DNA of 64,000 bases from Anticarsia gemmatalis (taxonomy: Eukaryota; Arthropoda; Insecta; Lepidoptera; Erebidae): the NCBI RefSeq assembly GCF_050436995.1, contig NC_134757.1, positions 6,398,501 through 6,462,500 on the forward strand, read 5' to 3'. Shown in pieces: positions 13,101-25,100 of this stretch (positions within the stretch are counted from its first letter, which is position 1; every line of letters begins with the position of its first letter). A program made the position numbers and the translations under genes. The notes under the pieces were generated by a model. The model had not been told where the DNA came from and did no database searches. It was given only the letters and a program-made list of their open reading frames with translations.

Positions 13101-16100
13101 GATGGAATGCAATAAAGTAGAAGTTGAGATAACTGCTTCCCGGCCTGGTGACATTTGTGGAATTACATAGCCGACCATAGTTAGACCCGCACACAATATG
13201 AGCTCTGAAATAGAATAGTCTTTATCCTTTTACATGATACATTATTTATTGTATGGTATAGTGTGTATGATTCACAATTATGTATATTTGAGATGAATCA
13301 TGATCGGGTCATTGAGTAGTCAGTCAACAACAAACCGCAGTAACGAGTCGATCGCGGTGCGCGTCTCGACGCCACTGTGTCGTGTCGCCGGAGGTCTAAG
13401 TCGCTAAACAAATAATCTATTTTAACATGTGATATAATGATGTCAGATTGGTACTCAGTCAGCTACCATATTGGATTCATGTACACGATAGTAATTTTCT
13501 TATTTCAGTTTATTTTTAGTGAGACGACGTGAATAACGTGTGATTCGTAAATGTCAAAAGTTAATTCAATGCCAGTGCGCTTCTCGGCGACGTCGTCGTA
13601 GCCATGTTTTGTCCGTTCTGTATGAAGCTTCTTCATGATAAGGCTCAATATTCGTTGACAAGTTTGACCGTAAGTCACGTGGTGGATTGAGTGTTACTTT
13701 TGACGTTTACGTTTTATAAGTAAAATAGTGGATCTGATGACGCGATTCGTGACGCGATTAGACCGCAAGGCGACTCCCGTCCACGCGAATTAGTGTTCAC
13801 AACGGACGGGAGTCGTCCTCGAAACGCGAGTTACAATCGTGTTGAATAATCACGCGAGTTATTTCTGTGCATTTAACACAGTCGAGCTGGAATAGCGTCA
13901 TCGGAAACTTGAAGCGAACACAATTCATTTTTCGAACATGTGTGTAGTGTGTTGATCGTAATGTTCTGTGACGTTTGCAGTTGGAGGAGGACCTGTTCTC
14001 ATGCGGAGGAGAGGTCCGTGGCGGCCGCGTGCCGCCGCCTTCGCTGGGCACACCGCCGGACGCCCTGACACCGGTACAACTGCGGCGAAGGCACGTCGTC
14101 GCCGCTATTATACATAGCGAAAACTCTTATGTAGCAACCCTACAGAGGCTCATCAATGTAAGTTGAACACGTCCTAATGTGGAGAGTGAAGTCATTTGAG
14201 ATCAGCGCCCATTAAAATAATTCTTTGTACGTACTTGAAATTTTATACTTAGTGCTATCTCACGTTCTCGTGACTCTATTTATTTGTTTCTTTGACACGA
14301 TGCATTTTGCATCCGTCTCGCTTAGTACATAATATTCTTATGCCATTGTTAGCTTAATGTACTAGTGCACACATCATGCATGATGGATGTCAATAAGCGA
14401 AGAATGAGATTAAATGACATCACTCATTCGTGTAATGAGCAGTCTCATTGACACTTAACAATGGCGTATATTACATATTTACTATTGAATTACTAATGGT
14501 ACAAACAGGCGTGCAACCGTTTCGGAACGGTTCAATGAGACATTTATCTTGAGCAAATAATCAGTCATTTATCCTTAAAAGGCAAGGCCTTCAAATATTT
14601 GCTTCGAACAATTATGGTCAGTCGAAATAAGTAGAGTGTCAACAATCGAGATCTCGTTAATAGTAGTTAGAGTTACTGTACACAAACCGGTCTCAGTATC
14701 ATAGTATCTCGGATCCCGAACCAGCAATGTTTGAATAACACACGCTGACATTTCTCATGACTCCGGTGAAATTCGTGATCGGGAAGGAAGCAAGTTGAGA
14801 TTGATGGCATAATAGCCAGCAATTATAATACTATGATAATAACGACAGTTCCCATTGCGCAACCGACGGAGCAAATACATGCAAATACTATAACCATAGA
14901 TAGAGTTGAAGTGGAGGTGTGCGACTTGACAGGGCACTTAATTAAAGAGTAGTTGTTGCAAAACTGCGTGTTAGCACCCGTGTCTGTTTATTAATGAGAT
15001 TACTGGTACTGAAAGTAGTCTACGGGGTTAAATGAAATATCCACTGCAGCTACTGCTATGCGGCACTTATGTAATGGACACCATAACATTATGCAAATAT
15101 AACTAGAATACTATTTATTTATATGCTGAACTTGAAAATTTAACACCTTAGGCTGATATTTGAGTTGCTGGGCGCAGTGGCGCAATACTATTGTATGTTT
15201 AAAAGAGAAATCATAGAGATATGTACAGTTTAAAACGTTAACAATTCACAATTGGCGGAATTAGAATTTATCACTGTAAGTTATTGTCTAAATTTCTTGT
15301 ACACAAACAAACAAAGGAGGGAAGCTTTCTCTAAACAGCCGTATTTAGCGTTTATTATATTTGCAACTTTCGTTTCTTTTTTCAGAAACAAACGCTTATG
15401 AATGTTTTATTATGTTTGAAATGCAACAACAGTAAATAGGAAAACAGACGTCGCGTTTACGTCAAAAATCTCAAGTTAAACGTATGTAAATATTAACCTG
15501 TCTGGTCCACTCGGGTATTGTTTCGCCCACAATTCACATGCCATAGATTAGCATATTAGGAAGTGGGGCAATTTGAATAGGCACTATTTGCAAGCGAGCG
15601 TACGAGGTCGCCCCTCTGTAATGAGCATGGCGACGACTGGACTGTGTTTAATGCGGTAAATTGAAGCTTTTGTTTGTCTGCTTACTGTCATGAAACATTT
15701 CTAATGAAACCATCCCGATGATTGTGTTAAATGAATGAATCATCCACGCCATATAGTTAGCAAACATTTCAGTCATGTTAGAAAGTTACTGCCTCTTTAG
15801 GAAATGATATCACTGGAATCCTATTAATATTATAAATGCGAATGTTTGTGAGGATGAGTGTATGTATATTTGTTACTCTTTCACGAAAAAACAGGCTAAT
15901 TAAATTTGGTACACAGATAGTTTTTTACCTAGATTAACACATAACATAATTTTTACCTCGAAAAATCTTTACACGGCCGCAGTCGCGTTCAGAAGCTAGT
16001 GCTACCATAAAATGCGAAGAGTAAACCCATAAACAAATGAGAAATATAATATTGTTTATAAAATAAAAGTAGGTAATTACAACTGAGACTGGGAACAGAT

Positions 16101-19100
16101 AACACTATGAATAATGCTACTGACCTATAGCATTTGTAGGAAAAATATCCTCATGTCACACTGAACAGTGAATAATTATTTGGAGTTTAGCACCGAGACT
16201 TAACAATATGGCGGTATTCTAACATTATCCTTATTCTGTATTGTTTCAGCACTAACATATTATTATTTATAATTATCCTTAACCCACTTTCATCTAGGCA
16301 ATTGATTTCACGGTGTATTTACGATCACATTACAACCGTAATGAGTGCGTTACTGCAGATATTTGTGAATGGCCTTGCTTATAATATAATTACGGGTTAT
16401 AGACTTTTTGCAACGTGAAGATGTTTCTTCGGTGTGTGATAATGAGCGTAATTTCAGCCTATTGGCACAATATCTTCGTTCTTATTGAATAGGCGCTGGA
16501 TCAATTTAGAATACATGGTAATTATGTTAAGCAACTTAGGCATTTTCTGTTGAAATGATTGAAATGATGAAGTCTAACTACTATTTTAGTTCTATCGATA
16601 TTTAATGTTCAACATGCATGATTTAGTTCAAAAAAATAATGATGTAAAGATCAGTTTTACCATTAGTGAAAAAGTATCTAATGGAATTATGACACTTGTT
16701 TTCATACATTATAAGATGACAATGAGATAATCTGTGAAACGTAAAGCCTTCAAATAAGATTATATTGTTCTTATTCTGTGTGGATATAGCAGATGCTGAA
16801 TATAGCAAACTGTCGAGGAACTAAGTCCGATTCTTTCCAAGTCACTAAATAATTACAATATAACCGACAATGATCACAAAACTTCATTGTAATACAAACT
16901 TGACATGCTTTGTAATAACATGACATAACGCTTGTTAAGAATTCAGACTGAACGATCTTAGACGCTGAAGGACATCTAGCGAGGAAGAAAAACAATGCGA
17001 ATTATTATCTAAACTAGTAATCTTGAGATGTTTATGAAATACTAGCTGACCCGCGCAGCTTCGCTTGCGTCACATAAGAGAGAATCAGTCATAATTTTCC
17101 CCGTTTTTATAACATTTTTTGCTGGTACTCTGCTCCTATTAGTTGTAGCGTGATGATATATAGCCTATAGCCTTCCTCGATAAATGGGCTATCTAACACT
17201 GAAAGAATTTTTCAAATCGGACCAGTAGTTCCCGAGATTAGCGCGTTCAAACAAACAAAAAACAAACAAACTCTTCAGCTTTATAATATTAGTATAGACT
17301 AGCTGACCCGCGCAACTTCGCTTGCGTCACCTAAGAGAATTGGTCAAAATTTTTTCCCCGTTTTTGTAACATTTTTCGTTGCTACTCCGCTCCTCATGAC
17401 CGTAGCGTGATGTTAGATAGCCTATAGCCTTCCTCGATAAATGGGCTATCTAACACTGAAAGAATTTTTCAAATCGGACCAGTAGTTCCTGAGATTAGCG
17501 CGTTCAAACAAACAAACAAACAAACTCTTCAGCTTTATTATATTAGTATAGATATAGATATATAGATAACGACTAGCATGCAACGAACGGAATTCTCCGT
17601 TTACCTTTGAAATAAGAGGCGCGGAAGTCTTAGCAGTCAGTCCACAAGAAACGACATAATGTTTCTTGTGGACTGACTCCTCAACCTACAAGGTCCATAT
17701 AACATGTTAGATCACAATTTACATTCAATACCTCCTATAATAAGAAATGACGCAAGTTCAATGATTTTATATACGTTTTTGTATCTTGTTACTTGAGTGA
17801 CAAGCTATATTAGCGATGTTGTGTTAAGACTTTTTGTTTGATTTGATTTGATTTATTTATTTATTTCCATAAATTGCAAATACAGGTAGGTACAGATGGT
17901 ACTTGAGACTACTGCTACGACACAGTTGTTGACATGCAATTTTGTATCTCTCAACGCTTAAAAACCTGTAGTTAGAAGCATAAGGGATGAATTTTGTACT
18001 TACGGCCAATAAATATATCAGTAAGCACTATATTCTAACAACTCAATGGACAGCCTTGTAAGCGATTTTTATGGCTGGTAGAGGTTACAAAATTTAGAAC
18101 ATCAGTGTTTCACAGGATTATGCAGCTAGCAGTGGCTGGTTTGATATTCTTACTTTTATAAGAAAATACAGGGGATGTATTATAATCTAAATAAAGCGTG
18201 CATGCCACGGCTCTACTAAGTTGTTGGACTAACCTTAGGCTATACGAAAATAGACAAACATTGTCGTTTGATATCGATCAGAATAACAATGCCGGGAATA
18301 GCTCCCCCATTTATCAATAGAGCTAACAAACCCGTTGTTTACACACAACTATGACGATTCAGGGAAATACACTCATGTTATGTATTACTGTAACCAAATA
18401 AGGAGAAACAACGTTTATTTTCACAAAGGGTTATAACATAAATGGTAAAAGGAACGCCGGCAGCATTGTCCCGGCGTAATGTAATGCATTTAATCATTAT
18501 GATTACGTTATATTACATACATCTCAGGGGCATACAACTTTTTATTACTCATGTTTATTTATTCATTTCTACGCGGCAATGCTTACAGAAATATAAATAC
18601 TCGTCACGGTTTTGATCGCAGAACACAGCCATACTAAGATTAAATTAAAGCACTAATTTAATTGCTATTTTTGTACATTTTGAGACTATTTATTTGCTAA
18701 TGTAAAAGAAATTACTTAGTTACGCAACGTTTCAGTCACAGCACTGAATTTGTTTTTACCTATTATGCATCGTTGAGATACACGGCGTAATTATAAAGTA
18801 AAAGAGTAAGCGAGTGAGTTTTTTGCCCCCTCTCTCTTCTCACAAGCAACTTGCATTTCCGTAACTCCCAAAAATTATAACACTATTTCAAATACTTTGA
18901 ACGAAATAGAGGGTATTTTGTATTTGAAAATTTGTATTGAATTTATTTTCCTATTCTCTTGACGAGTAGATACGTTAGCGGTGAATGTAATGTTTTATTT
19001 TTCCCAGGACTATAAGAAGCCGTTGGAGGAGAGCAGCCCGGCGATCCTGAACGCGAGCAAGATCCAGACGTTGTTCCACCGCCTGCCCGACATCCTACAG

Positions 19101-22100
19101 TGCCATCTACACTTCCGCACCGCGCTCGCTGACTGCGCGCGTACGTGGGACCGCGATGAAAAAATTGGTAACACCTTAATTATTGATAAATATAATAAAT
19201 AATTATATTTCTTTGGTATCATTTTGAACTGGCTCAGTCATAGTCTTAAAAGGGGGGAAGGCCCTGCAATAGGTAAAGAAAGTAGTGTGTAGTGTGTATA
19301 GTATTGTAGTTAAATGGCAAAATGAAAAAAGATGTTTTAGTACCTACTTCTATCTTACAAGGAGAACATTTTAAAGATATCATAAGCTATCGATTTTCAG
19401 TATACTGGACTTCGTTTGCTTATATTCCTGATCTTAGAAAAAATACGTAGATATGTATGGCTTGCAAATTGTCCTACTAAACCATGTAATTAGTTCACTT
19501 TAACTAATAAAAGTAGTACAATACCCACACTTTTGACATTGCCATACTTAATTTCATTAACGGATGCGGGCTGTGTTGAAAACATCGTATCGGTAATAGA
19601 TTTTTTTACTGTAACCCGCATTTTGCGATAATACACGTAATTGGTAGACTTTGAACAAATACGTCGATATCTTGTTTTATTAATAGTCTTAGAAAAAATA
19701 ACATAGACGAGTATATTGACAAAAAATTAAAAGATGTAGAAAACTGATAAATACTCGTTTTTTGTATAAAAAATGAAGTGCAAATTAATTATACTTTACA
19801 AGTGACTTGAGATTAATAGTGCGTTACAAAGTTGAACTACGGGCCATAATACATCATTTATTCATGGTTCCTGCTTTGAATGGACTAAACCCAGGTTTTC
19901 CTACGTGCGACAACGGAATGAGGTTTTCCTTTAAAACTCAGAAACATTTTTTTCCCTGAACCTTATGTGGTTACTTTATAATGTGTTACATGCGTAAGTC
20001 ACGCGATTGGTAAAACCGGAAAGTTTCAAAACCAAATTAGGCAAAAGTTTTCATTTTCAAATATAGCAAACATTTTCCATTTAATCTTATGAACCCTCTA
20101 CTTAAAGAATATTTAACTAACTCAATAATAAACCAGCAAGAAAGAAGCTAACGTATAAAGCATATACTTAATTGGTACTTTATCACATCTCAATACCGTA
20201 TTTTTACGTTCTAGGCGAGGTCTTTCTCAACGCGTTCTCAAAAGCCGTGGTGCTGGACGTATACTCGGACTTCATCAACAACTTCTCCGTTGCCATGGAG
20301 CTGGCCAAGATGGAGTCGAAGCGCAAGTCTGCGCTGGCGGATTTCTTCAAAGTCAAGCAAATCAGTGCTCACGATCGACTATCTTTCTTTGGACTTATGG
20401 TGAAGCCTGTGCAACGGTTCCCACAGTTCATTATGTTTCTACAGGTATGAAGAATTTTAAACATTCGTATTTCTCAACAAAATGTAAGGATTCGTAATTA
20501 AAGTGCTCTAGTTAGAGTGTATTCGCTATAGGCAATGTTTTGTTCATATAAAGCTACGTCTACGCTAGGAGAGCCGAGCACGAGTGGAGCACGTTCGAGG
20601 CTCTTAAGTTAGTCCACACTACACGTATTTGTGCTCGGCTTCTCTAGCGTAGACGCAGCTTTATAGCTTGTATGTAGGTACTTGTTTTCTGTGCCTATGG
20701 ATACGTATGCGCTAATGTGTATACGCACTTGCGTATACGTGCTTGTACGTATTAAATTGTCTTCTATCTGCATTCTGCAATGTTCAGTTGATACGCACAG
20801 ATAACTTTATGGATACTAATATCGTTTTTCATTTGTCTCTAGAAAAACGTACTTAAAATGCTCCGCAGAAACCCTGTGTAATAAATAACAATCTAAACTG
20901 GCTAGTTTCTGTCGTGGACTTATGTTTATGCATGTATTGATTACCGTTTGATAATTAATAAGCAATGCGTGTTATGAATATTGAATAACCACGATTTAAG
21001 TATATACCAACCTGTCAAAACTATCGATACACTTGACGGGAATGTAAATATCTTACCTTGTTTGTACTTAAAACTTGAATGGAGTAACTACGTGACTTCG
21101 TTTACGTTATATTGTCGATGTAATATGAAATGTGTAGCACGTAAAGCCGCTGGTCTTGCTCCTGACCTCTCGCTATTAGCTATGAGATTGAGTATTAGAA
21201 TGGATTGCTCACGCTTATTTTGTGTACAATTTAATACTATAAATAAATTCCTGCGTAATCGGCTGATCTTAAATATCGTTTATTAAGTCTATTTTTAGAT
21301 TATTTTTGTAAATGTTTAATATTTTATTAATTTTACAGGATTTACTAAAACATACACCGCCGGGCCACTCGGACCGCGTTTCTCTCCAACGTGCTTTGAC
21401 GAGGCTAGAGGCTCTAGCCGATGCTTTGAATGAAAGGAAGCGAGATGCTGAACGGACTCAGGTAAAACTCTTATAGATATCGAAATTCAAATTTTAAACC
21501 TCTCTGTCACTTAATGTATCGGATAGGTTTTCCGGCACTTATCCATATGGCGTGAAACAGGCTCTTAAATAAAAAAAATACTGATTTGATAAATTATTCT
21601 CAGGCGTTCCGAGCGGCGCTTCGTCGCCTAACCCGTGGTGGTGTGGCGGGAGCGGGCGGCGCGGGCGGTGCTGCCCGCTTCGGAGCCGCGAGGCTACTGG
21701 CATCTCGCGCTGACAAGAGACATCTGCTCAGACAAGACGATCTACTGCAATTGGTAAATACTACTCATCTTCTTCTTGCTTGGTAAATTCTCATTTTGTC
21801 TGATATGCTGACGTTGGCGAATGCGTCGAAGTCCTTTGCAGCTAAAAAACGTACGACAATAGCGGAGGAGAGACCATATTGTTGTTTTAAAGAGTTTTTT
21901 TTAGGCCATGCACACAGTCAGCCTAAGTACATATTTTAACGAGAAACAGTCGTAGGTAAAACAAAACTAATTTAACTAATAATGTTTAACAGGAATTCAA
22001 CCAATCGGGTGGGCTATCGAAGTGCAAGCCGCGGCGACTGCTGCTGCTGAATGACCTAGTGGTGTGTGTGTCGGTGGGCGCGGGCAGTGATGACGCCGAG

Positions 22101-25100
22101 CGGCTCGGCCTCAAGTGGGCACACCCAGTGCAGGACGTCGAAGTGCTTGATACTGGCACCTCGCCCACACTCAGTAGAGTGCTCGCACAAGGTACATATA
22201 ACTATAACTAGTATAGTAATTTCACTGTGTGGTTACGCAAAATCAGGATACTTTCGGTATTAGGGTACTCAGATTTGCTAGAAAACATAAATTATTAAAT
22301 TTGTTTACGCGTATATTATTATGTCCGTATTATGTTTTTTTTTTAACTATCTTTCGAAAAAGGTAGGTATTCTACTTTCATTTACTCAGACTGTACTAGG
22401 GGAAAGGAAGAGAATTACACAACTTAAACTACACTTTTAAGCCAGGAACGGGGCAATCTGATGTTAACATAAATGTCCCTGCAGGTATGAACCGCAGCGG
22501 CAGCCTGCGCTCGACGTCGAGCGGCGCGACCGGCGCGACCAGCGCCACGAGCGCGTCGGCGGGCGACTCGCTGTGCAGCGAGATGTCGGCGCTCATGCAC
22601 GACTACGAGACCGTGAGCCGCATGGCCGACCTGGCCGCCTCGCTGCGCATGCCCTACCCCGAGGTGGCGCCCGACACCTTCCGCGCGCTGCTGCAGAACA
22701 TACAGCGCAGCATACAGGTACCACTTCCTCTTGTTCTCGTTATAACTAATAGTTAACCATTTCTATCCTTTCCACGATTGTGAACAAGAGGTTTTGTACT
22801 CCCGTGATTTTTTTGTCGTATTGGTGTGATCCGAGTTGACCTAACCGACCGAATGTTTTAGAATAGGAAGTTTAAAATTGTTCTGGATTTACACCTCCAG
22901 CAATTTATATTGCTGTAACTTTAACATTTATATTATTTTTGTCACATTAGAAAAAAGACGACGAGATGGCGTGGGTGGACTCATGCTGCCTGCAGCTAAC
23001 AATACGTGGTCGCGAAGAGCCGCTGACGTTCCGAGCGAGTGAGCCGGGGGCGCGCCTGGCGTGGGCCACGGAACTGCGCCTGGCACAGCTTGCGCAGGCC
23101 TCCGCCAACTCGCCCGCCTGGAGGTTACCGGCGCAACTTGCACCGGCTCATAAAATGCCGCTCTTCGTCGCCGCCACGCCTGTCTACTCTTCTCGACAAC
23201 TCACCGAGGTAAGCAAACGATGAGAACTATTAATGTATATGACTTTTCTTCCTAATTAATTTGTCGTAAACCGTAATTCTTTACTTCATTAGAAACAATG
23301 GATTATCTTTTTAAAGCACAATAAAGTTTATAACTATACGTGTTAGTACGTTACGACTGTGTTACTAAATTTATGTTGTACGTTAGGTCCGGTGCGGGTG
23401 TTTCTACACGTCTTGTGGCGGCGGTCGCGGCGCGTCCCTGCGGCGGGCCCGCTCGCTGCTGTGGGTGAGCGCGGCGGGCGCCACCGACAGCCACGTGGCC
23501 GTCCTCACGCACCGCGCCGCCAAGCTCAAGACGCTCGTCACTCTCGACCTGCCCGACACTAAGGTAAAATACCACTTTGTATAATCTCTCAAACATGTAA
23601 AGCTTTTGGTTCTATCCTAGCATCTCTTCTCATCAATCCGTTCTGCCTCTCCAGGTAACCTCGATGGAGTATGCGCGTGGTGTGCGACAAGTGACGACGT
23701 TATGCGGCGACACCGTGTGGCTCGGCACCGATGACAGGAAAATCATCATATTTTCAGCCATTGAACCCGAGAAGCAAGAGAAATTGACTGAAGTGCCAAC
23801 CGTAGCGTCGATAACACAAATACGGTATCATTGTGACGCCATGTTCGTGGGACTCGTGAACGGCCGCGTATCAGTGTACAGGAGAAATCATGACGACTCT
23901 TGGGCCCTGCAGGAACCACTCGCGATAGAGTTAGGTGACAAACCGGTCCACTGCGTGCTGCCAGTAGACGGTATCATCTACGCGACGTGCGCACGGCGCG
24001 TGTTCGCTATAAACGCACTCACCGCCGAAATCATGCGTATACTCGACCTGAAAGGTGATGGTGACAGATCTGTAAAGTATCTGGCACATTCAGGTGTCGG
24101 ACTCTGGACTGCATTTTCGGATTCGACCTACGTGAGCTTGTATCACGCTGAGACTTTCGAACATCTGCAGAACATTGACATCGCCGCGGATGTGGCGAAG
24201 ACTATTGGAGCTAGAGAAGGAAGCAAGCCGGCTTATATATCCGCCTTGATGGCCGGACAAGGGTTGCTGTGGGTCGGCACGACTGCAGGCGTCACCGTGA
24301 CCGTCCCGTTGCCCAAACTGGAAGGTCTTCCATTGATTGGAGGTCATATCGCTGCGTCGTACCACGCACACGCAGGACCCGTTTCCTTCTTGCTCTCGCT
24401 TTTACCCGAAAGCAAAGACGTTGACGTGAACACTGTACGTCGGAACCTGTCAAACGCTCGCGCTCTCGCCGACACCGTCACTTTGCAGGAATTCAAAGAA
24501 GAAGACGGGAAAGAGGACCATGAAAAACCAAAACTCGAGCGACGGACGTCTGAAGACGCCAGCCCCTACCGACCGCAGCGTGTTCAATCCGCTGTAGTGC
24601 GGCGAAAGAAACCGGGAGACGTTCGTTTGAGTAAAACGCTACCAAAATGTGCTAACCTGAATGCGTGCGACGTGTACGGACTCTACGGAGATTTGATGTT
24701 CGTGAAAGATTGCGTCGGGGAGGCGGATGTGAGCGGATCTGGCGGCGAAGCATTGCGACGAAGCGACCCAGAGCTGGCCGCGATACCCTTCCGTGTGAGT
24801 ACGCTCGACAGACGATTACGAATGCGCGCCGGTCGCCCGCGATCTCTCGATTTATCTAGTTGGTCGGTGGACTCGCGCGCCTCCAGTCTCTGTACGTCAT
24901 CCGGTAGCGAAGAATCTATGGCACTCCGAGGAGTTTCGCGAACTAGTTCAGGGGCGTCGGGTGCCGCCGCACTCGCTCCTATCGCAGTCTCTACTCCGGA
25001 CTCGAGTTCAGGGAAATCGAGTGCCTCCGAACGATCGTCGTCGAGGGCCGAAGCGACGGGCGTCGAGGTTCGAGTGGAGGCGAGGAACGCGGCGCGAAGC

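Larger units (their letters stand above)
14158..19007 (+). other. Intron 4 of the RhoGEF gene
   Basis: About 4.85 kb, AT-rich. It holds three copies of interspersed repeats, an 18-bp perfect hairpin near 17.65 kb, a GATTT/ATTT microsatellite at about 17836-17866 and a 7-bp GC hairpin (ACGCCGG...CCGGCGT) at 18454-18477. No coding sequence recognised. Confidence 0.6.

Noticed and set aside
20981..21286. 101-codon plus-strand frame between RhoGEF exons 6 and 7
   Set aside because: It lies wholly in an intron, has no splice sites in phase with either exon and no recognisable motif.
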